From NCBI GenBank assembly GCA_023426005.1, contig JAFABO010000030.1:28261-92260 (forward strand): a stretch of DNA of 64,000 nt, in the 5' to 3' direction. The translations under genes and the position numbers were made by a program. The DNA comes from Bacillota bacterium. GTDB taxonomy: Bacteria; Bacillota; Clostridia; Acetivibrionales; DSM-1351. Shown here in pieces: positions 58,101 to 61,700 of this stretch. Position 1 is the stretch's first letter. Every line of letters begins with the position of its first letter. The notes beneath the pieces were generated by a model, which was not told where the DNA came from, made no database searches, and worked only from the letters and a program-made list of their open reading frames with translations.

Positions 58101-58719
58101 AGTCTACAAAAATGTTTTTACCATACGTATGAAAGTCGATTACCGTATCAGGTTTCACTTCTTCTACGAACTCCATTTCATGGATGCCATTCATCCGTAC
58201 AACCGTTCTTATCAAAGGTACCATGGGGTCTCTTTCAATCCCAAGCTGCTCCGCAACTATATTGAAAGGAATATTTTGATTCCTTTCCGCTTCCGCCACA
58301 CTAACCTTCATTGTCATGAGCAATTCTCTGAAGGTTTTGCTGTCCAATCTGCTCCGGATGGCAAGGATATTACTTTTATTACTCTTATTTTCATTATTTT
58401 GGAGCATTGGCATACCAACGGTTAGATCCTCCTGTCCATTGTACCGATAAAACAAATATTGGACGCAGGATAGCAACAGGATATATAAAGCATACTCCGA
58501 ATTCTTTGCCATTGAGAACAGCTTCAAAGCCGTAGGTTCATTTATTTTATATCTTATGACTTCCGTTTTGTAAGTTTTTAGATCTTCCCTCCCGTAATCG
58601 ATGGGAATTCCCGCCATAAAAATATCTCTATCCAGTTTTTCAAACCAGTATGCTCTCTCTTCTTCAAACTTTTTACCGGTCAGCAGAAGATTTTTATCAA
58701 GGTTACTCATTGTTTTCAC
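43183..58719 (-). CDS. Four-module nonribosomal peptide synthetase with terminal thioesterase
   Basis: This 5178-residue protein starts at a GTG (GGAGG 7 bases upstream). Domains with rough residues: isolated C-terminal lobe of a condensation domain 10-245; A1 270-757, PCP 810, E 865-1293 (HHLVVDG); C 1329-1773 (HHHILMDGW), A2 1785-2290, PCP 2337; C 2394-2822 (HHIISDG), A3 2840-3334, PCP 3386, E 3434-3870 (HHLVMDG); C 3904-4344, A4 4360-4847, PCP 4897, TE 4950-5177 (GYSGGG). Specificity residues aligned by eye to GrsA-Phe are A1 DAKDLGVVD (Glu), A2 DIWEMTADD (unassigned), A3 DLTKVGHVG (Asp) and A4 DGTITAEVA (Tyr). Carriers before E domains read LGGDS, the one before a C domain LGGHS and the last LGGNS. 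The thioesterase releases the chain, so this is the last NRPS of the line. Confidence 0.95.
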   Translation of the reverse strand: MKTMSNLDKNLLLTGKKFEEERAYWFEKLDRDIFMAGIPIDYGREDLKTYKTEVIRYKINEPTALKLFSMAKNSEYALYILLLSCVQYLFYRYNGQEDLTVGMPMLQNNENKSNKSNILAIRSRLDSKTFRELLMTMKVSVAEAERNQNIPFNIVAEQLGIERDPMVPLIRTVVRMNGIHEMEFVEEVKPDTVIDFHTYGKNIFVDFIYNSKVYRQDTMGHAFRHLANILDQIAENPDRSLIDIRMLSEEEEARIVLKYNQTKTEYDLDKTVQELFEKQVKRAPERSAAVYKDRTLTYRELNKKANQLARVLKAKGIGRDRTVGIMVERSLEMVIGIVGILKAGGAYVPVDPNYPAERTKHILKESGADLLLVNETGDLADFGCDIISLSDKSIYGGTGENIQNVNQPDDLAYVIYTSGSTGKPKGIMIKHRSIVNLVYGLQDIVYKEFSGPLKIALLAPYVFDASVKQIFASLLLGHTLYIVQEEARFEGSELIRYYQEHRIDLSDGTPMHISMMLNCDGCEDIGVKRFLIGGEPLSARAAKEFLTRLKNDGTEIINVYGPSECTVDSTSYRIERDTADAFGFVPIGKPMSNVHIYILDQNRKPVPELIQGELYIAGEGLAKGYIGNPELTEERFVENPFCPGKRMYRTGDLARWLPDGNIEYLGRSDHQVKIRGYRIELGEVETRLLGNPSIKEAAVLVREDREGAKYLCAYVSAQKKLTVQEIRAHLLKELPDYMIPSYFVQIEKMPLTFNGKVDRKALPEPDGNIHTGKEYVAPRNEIEKRLVEVWKDILGVKSLGIHDNYFELGGDSIKALQVSARMHKHKLKMEIKDLFKNPTIEELSKYVKPAERKAYQGTVEGEVPLTPVQKRFFVTRNSDIKMHHYNQTVMLYKKEGFKAEVIKQVFTRIISHHDALRMTYKVQETEAIQYNRGVAEEKLYSMEIFDLGILEQYEKEVQKECSRIQSSIELERGPLVKLGLFKTREGDHLLIVIHHLVVDGVSWRILLEDFRTAYEKAEKGEIIELQEKTDSYQEWAKKLHAYARSKKVLKELSYWRSIEDKKINALPVDHEIQEDRYRDSIGLTAALTEEETQNLLKKTGKAYNTEINDILLTALGLTIKEWTGENEILIDLEGHGRESIMKDIDISRTVGWFTTVFPVVLDLSRSENIGMQLKTVKEDLRRIPDKGVRYGILKYLAPEEAKRECRFNKKAEIIFNYLGQFDEDTNKGVTGVSRISTGDTISPQSQREYKLDISGVIAGGRLVINIGFNRYAYGKKTIQRLVEGYERNLRKIIQHCMEVEASQLTPSDYGDHEITLEELAYIQETVGSGIQEIYALSGMQEGMLFHALMDGKSNAYFQQMSFKLKGDINIQAFEKSFNELIKRHDILRASFISKGIGKPKQVILKERNARIDYREITLEKQEEEKYLEELRRQDRERGFNLAKDLLMRMIVVKLGEKSYEIIWSHHHILMDGWCLSIVIHEFFKIYRLLIDHCPPDSKDLSEFEEVYSYGRYIKWLEQWDKEEAAAYWEDYLQGYQKEVLLPGRNYGGDSAYSYSEISFTFDVETTKALEDIARNAQVTMNAVFQTLWGILLQKYNDTKDVIFGAVVSGRPPELEGVENTIGLFINTVPVRVKSGEGQTFLELVKRIQEQGTTSKNHEYLPLAEIQMLSEQKSQLINNIITFENLPVQNEMISSADEKHGEIVMSGMTSFEQTSYDLDVTVCPGMELYVKFSFNSNAYYQETVRRMEGHLREIVKNISANPEMPVHEISILTEQEKNRILLEFNNKKRDFTENKSVHHFLEEHAERTPERIALLFGDSSVTYRELNEKANQMAGFLIRRGIQREELAAVMLERSPAMVEGILGIWKAGGAYIPIDPDYPVSRKITILRESGVRFLLTQSQYRDEEAGKEFKGQIIDLHEQEKEIRKESKVNPNLAIPMEDLAYVIYTSGSTGKPKGAMIEHIGMMNHIHAEVNELGITEEFVIAQTANHCFDISVWQFFAALAVGGRTAIYSNSLILQPDKFIEKIRRDGISILEVVPSTLMLLMEYIEQNHIQTDTLKYLMVTGEMAKPGIVKKWFELCPDIKVVNAYGPAEASDDVSQYIMDGPMDVQNIPIGKPVQNMNIYITDQQMKLCPIGVPGEICVSGVGVGRGYLNDEERTKQVFMEDPFSATGRVRLYRTGDIGKWLEDGNIEFIGRQDYQVKVRGYRIELGEIENRLLENIHIKEAVVTAKEDKEGNKYLCAYLVAEKELMAHEIREYLTKSLPDYMVPACYIQMEKIPLTPNGKVDRRALPETGNVLGTSVYVPPANEAERRLAKIWTEILGIERPGAEDSFFELGGHSLKAVTLAARIHKEFNKEIALSEIFKAPTIREICRYIHGAEENLHASVEPVEEKEYYEVSSAQKRMYIVNQFEENSINYNMPGIYEIEGECNLNVLEKVFKELVERHETLRTSFEMVEGKPVQRIHEAVDLHITYNEVSEEAVEAAIKKFVRPFELDKVPLLRVEVLQLRESRNILLFDMHHIISDGISMDILAREFAVLYEGKALPALRIQYKDYSVWQNRMMAEGGLKKQEEHWLKVFQGEIPLLSIPADYPRPQVQSFEGDGILFNVDYKTVKGLNRLAKETGATLYMVLLAAYNIVLSKYSGQEDIVVGTPIAGRPHADLENIIGMFVNTLAVRNYPKGQKTFKEFLQEVKVNSLQAYENQDYQFEELVEKLDLKRDLSRNPLFDTMFVFQNAEIGCTQAAGPRLKPYGYENRIAKFDLSLQVVAGEENINLVLNYCTKLFKKETVERIIGHLKNVFKEIVRYPDKKIQDIDMMPELERNHILFDFNRTTAVYPEDKMIHELFEEQAEKSPDHVAVVFEGQRMTYRELNEKANMLARRLREKGVGPDNIVAVMTGRSLEMILGIFGTLKAGGAYLPIDPEYPAERIKHMLEDSNAKVLLTQGHLNDTGIFNIDILNLENERLYCGDISNLTKTGNAGNLAYIIYTSGTTGLPKGVLLENTGLVNYVSWFIEKAELTQKDKTILLSSFCFDLGYTSLFPSLLRGCELHIVSKELYSDPERLLAYLQENRITYFKSTPSLYHMLINTYSAAVPGIFTFLRLVVLGGEPIQLTDIEKFHGFLPEAEVMNHYGPTEATVGCIAQFIDFAEFESYKEHPAIGKPIHNAAVYILDTFLKPVPIGVTGEIHLSGAGLARGYLNRPDLNIQKFIPVSFRENENIRLYKTGDLAKWLPDGSIEYVGRVDHQVKIRGYRVETSEVENRLLGHEHIKEAAVLAKEYQEGTKYLCAYIVAEKELTVQEIREYLSKELPDYMIPSYFIQMEKLPLTPNGKTDRKALPEPDGNIRTGREYIAARNEVEKRLVAVWKEILGAKTIGIRDNFFELGGDSIKALQVSARMHKHQWKVEIRDLFKNPTIEGLSRYVKPVVRKAYQGIIEGEVFLTPIQKRFFETGSKITEMHHYNQSVMLYKKEGFKEEILKIVFTKIVTHHDVLRMVYAVDENKVIQFNRGVEEEELFNMQVFDFSAMDEYAKEVVSACSKVQGSIDLQHGPLVKLGLFKTREGDYLLIAIHHLVMDGVSWRILMEDFNYGYEAAEKGNKIKLQEKTDSFKEWAEKLNAYSKSKKALKDLQYWKSIEEQKIKTLPVDNEIIEDEYKDNAGWTVVLNEEETQDLLKKAGKAYNTEINDLLLAALGLAIKEWTDGDAVLIDLEGHGREEILKDINISRTVGWFTTVYPVVLDMSKSEDIGAQIKMVKEDLRRIPDKGIGYGILKYLASEETQKEYKLEKKAEIVFNYLGQFDEDVNKGVAGVSRLSSGDTVSQHTQRRYKLDINGMCIGGKLCITVGFNRHSYREETIRNLAEGYERNLKKILSHCLKVNGTELTPSDYGDYEITLEELAYIREAVGSEIQEIYSLSNMQAGMLFHALMDGKSSAYFEQISFKLNGSIDIDVFEESFNELIRRHAILRTSFIGKGVRKPKQVVLKERKVGIDYRDIAACVEEKEDYFEELCRQDRERGFDLIREPLMRITVVKLGENRYGIIWSHHHILMDGWCSGIIINELFRIYSFLQQGRSVALGEVHPYKNYIEWLEKQDEEEALEYWSHYLSGYESVASLPKLADVQENKSYCLKEKIFRIEEAVSRKLEEISVKNQVTVNTVLQGIWGILLQRYNHTDDVVFGSVVSGRPSEVEGVEKMVGLFINTIPVRICSEKGESFANLIGKIQERALKSDAHDYVSLAEIQSRSDLKKDLTDHIFVFENYPVEKEIGEQQDGGQGLLIGDIRSFEHTNYDFNIIIGLEKEIIVKFSYNANIYESYIMGKIGESFQQVAETVADNPDILLEEIDIVAKEERNRLIYDFNNTKAEYLATKTLHELFEKQAETTPDHIALIYREQRLTYSELNKKSNQLARLLRDQGVAADTVVGIMVDRSIEMAIGILAILKAGGAYLPIDPEYPAGRIKFMLEDSKPAVLLTKDGLADGIGFNGTVIEITNKSLYGIKGSNLEPVSTADNLAYIIYTSGTAGQPKGVMVQHGSISARIQWRRTEYKLGTEDVVLQLFSFAFDGFITSFFTPIVSGSKVIIIQETESKDPIAIKNIIIRHRVTHFISIPALYAVLLGCMEEEEMKFVRIVTLAGDKLNGSIIRESKRKKPLLEIVNEYGPTEATVASTIKRGLQPHERITIGKPIHNTSVYILDTGNKLAPVGAYGELCIGGVGIARGYLNNPELTDEKFVPSPFVPEERIYRTGDLARWLPDGNIEFSGRIDHQAKIRGYRIEMEEIEEQLLRDTSIKEAVVAIKEDAEGAQYLCAYVVTEKEMAVQEIKRTLSKTLPEYMIPSYFIPIERIPLTPNGKVDRKALPDMENSVGSGVSFAAPTCRLEEILVEIWSRVLGIKNIGIDDDFFALGGNSIKVMQLEYEIYRRFHKNIDYKNIFSHSTVRGLSEILKGNAELDERSMAILNEGSKRKVFAFPPSGAYGAAYTELAKTINEYSFYCFDFFESDGRIRDYADSISHIQDRGPYILLGYSGGGNLAFEVAKELIARGNEVSDIILMDVSVFKEKPGLTREQMTQLVEASIQKILEDNQHISIDVQIAEEMVKSARKKMLGYMKYMNELATTGMVDSNLHLISSASKSGDEKTFEQKDQWWKYTKKECNNYFGYGTHLEMLREDYAGRNAGIVRSILDSMEWKL
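52729..52758 (-). repeat. 30-bp exact repeat shared with the other NRPS gene
   Basis: These 30 bases recur exactly at 61267-61296. Both copies lie in the A4-motif region of A domains with the same specificity code, and the flanking DNA is also close. They mark a relatively recent module duplication or gene conversion. Confidence 0.8.
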
Positions 58720-58737
58720 TGAAGACCCTCCAATATC

Positions 58738-61700
58738 TTAAAAATCAAATTCGACTTGGTTAAAGTGCAAACTTCCAACTTTATTCAGTCTGGTTTCCAT
58801 ATCAATATCACCGATCTTTATTTCCAGGTTACGCGTGATTGTCCTTAGCACCTCAACGAAATCTTCCATCATCAGCTGTGCAGTTTCCTTTTTGTACAAA
58901 TCCGTACAATATGTAAGTACTAGCATTATATTGCGGGGATTTTCAATCATGTTTAAAGAAATATCAAATTTAGCAATCTTGTAGTCAAAATGATGGGGGA
59001 CAATTTTTATTTTATTAAATTGCAGTTCCTGCTCTTTCCCGTCTGTATAATTTTGTGCAGAAATCACCGTATCAAATAGAGGATTTTTACTCAAATCCCG
59101 TATCAAATTCAGTTTGTGCACAAGTTCTTCAAGCTGATAGTTCTGGTTCTCATAGGCACGGATTGTATTTTCTTTTACACTGTATAAAAACTCTTTAAAG
59201 GTCATATCAGCCCTTGGATAGTTTCTCATCGCCAATGTATTGATAAACATACCAATAATTTTTTCCAGATCTGCATGCGGGCGCCCTGCGACCGGAGTAC
59301 CTACAATAATATCTTCCTGCCCCGTATACTTTGATAATAAAACGTTATATGCTGAAAGCATTACCATATAAAGTGTCGCCCCTGTTTCATCCATAATCCT
59401 ATGAATGCTCTCTTTGATTTCTTCCTCCAGTGTAAATACAACATGATCCCCTCTAAAGCTTTTCACTTCAGGTCTTTTAAAATCTGTCGGCAAATTCAAT
59501 TGGGGAAGTTCTCCTGAAAACCTATCCTGCCAATACTTCTCCTGTTTTTTCATGCTGCTGTCTTCGGCCATTTTGTTTTGCCATACAGAATAATCCTTAT
59601 ACTGAACTCTTAATTCCGGCAGCCGCTTTCCCCCATACAAAGCTGAAAATTCCTGTTCCAGAATACTCATGGAAACACCGTCCGATATGATATGATGCAC
59701 ATCAACCATAAGTATATTTTTGTTTTCCTGTAATTCCATCACTGCCACTCTAAAAAGCGGTGCCCTGCCTAATTCAAAAGGTCTCACAAATTTCTTTATT
59801 ATTTCTTCTGCTTCCTCCTGAACCGCTTTCAAACAAGTGATAGTGAAATTCACTTCCTTATGGATTCTTTGCACGATCTCACCTTCTATTGTCTCAAAAG
59901 AAGTCCTTAAGGTCTCATGTCTTTGTATCAGTTCATTGAATGCTTTTTCCAAAGCCACCTTGTCCAGATCACCCCCGATTTCATAAACTTCCGGCATATT
60001 ATAGTTTGTTGTGTTTTCTTCAAACTGGTTCAAGAGATACATTCTCTTTTGTGCCGAAGACACCGGGTAATACTCTCTTTCCTCTACCGGCTCTATGGAA
60101 GTATGAAGATTCTCCCCAGCGGCCTGAATATATCTGCCTATTGCCCTTATGGTCGGCGCTTTGAAGATTTCGCCAAGAACTATTTCCCTGTTAAATTCCT
60201 GATGTATCCTTGCTGCCAGGGTAACTGCCTTTAATGAATGTCCTCCCAGCTCAAAGAAGCTGTCTTCCACTCCGATCTTTTCTATCCCCAGGAGCTCCTG
60301 CCACATCCTCACCAATCTCTCTTCCGTTTCATTGGCGGGCCTGATATAATTTTCACCCGCCCCCTGCATAGTCTCTGGTTCCGGAAGTGCTTTCCGGTCT
60401 ACCTTGCCGTTGAGTGTCAGCGGCAATTTTTCTATCTGTATAAAAGCGGAAGGCACCATATATACCGGCAGTTCTTTCAGTAGGTATTCCTTGATGGGGT
60501 TTACGCTTGCTTCTCCATTTGCCGTCATGTATGCACACAGGTACCGGTTCCCATTTTCATCCTCCCTGTCGATTACAACAGCTTCTTTGATTCCTGGATA
60601 TAACACAAGCTTGCTCTCTATTTCTCCCAGTTCAATTCTGTAGCCCCTGATTTTTACCTGGTAGTCTTTTCTTCCGCAATATTCCAGATTTCCATCCGGC
60701 AGCCATTTTCCAAGGTCTCCCGTTTTATATAGCCGTATACCTTTTTGCTCTGCAAACGGGTCTTCCATTAATACTTCTTTTGTCCGCTCTTCATCGTTTA
60801 TATAGCCTCTTCCCACGCAGACTCCGGAAACACAGATTTCCCCTTTGACTCCTACCGGACATAGGATCATGTTTTTATCTACAACGTAGATACTAATATT
60901 GTTTAAAGGCATTCCTACAGGTATGTTTCCGCTCTCCGGCAGCTTATCCATAACATACTGGGCTATGTCGTCCGATGCTTCAGCCGGACCGTATGCATTT
61001 ACCATCTTTATGCCAGGGCATAGTTCGAACCATCTCTTCACGATATTGGCTTTTACTGCCTCCCCTGTGATCATGAGGTATTTTAATCCTTCCGGACGTA
61101 TTCCCACCTCCTCCACGGCATCCATCATAACAGCCAGATAAGACGGCACTACTTCCAGTACTGTCACATGGTCTTTCACCAGTCTCCCCAAGAATTTTCC
61201 GGGGCTTAGTATCAGTTCCTCCGTGTAGATTACTGTCATACCACCGACAGCCAGCGCTCCAAAAAGCTGCCATACGGATATATCAAAGCAGTGGTTTGCA
61301 GTTTGTGCAAATATAAACTCATCGGCAAGCTCAAGCTGGTCAACCTGCGCATGGATATGGTTCATCATGCCTGCATGCTCAATCATTACCCCTTTTGGCT
61401 TTCCAGTGGAGCCGGATGTGAATAATACATATGCAAGATTGTCCATGGATACTGATATATTTAAATTAGCGGAGCTTTCTTTCCCGATTTCTCCTTGAAG
61501 TAAATCCAGCTTTAAGAGGTTGCCTGCATATTCTTTTTCAAGCTCCTTTTCTACCTCATGGGAAAGGGTCAGTATCATTTTGCATTGTGAGTCCTCCAGT
61601 ATTGCCAACTGTCTTTGGACAGGATATTGCGGATCGATGGGAATATATGCCCCTCCTGTCTTCCAGACTGCAAGTCCGCATTCTACCATTAACGGGCAGC

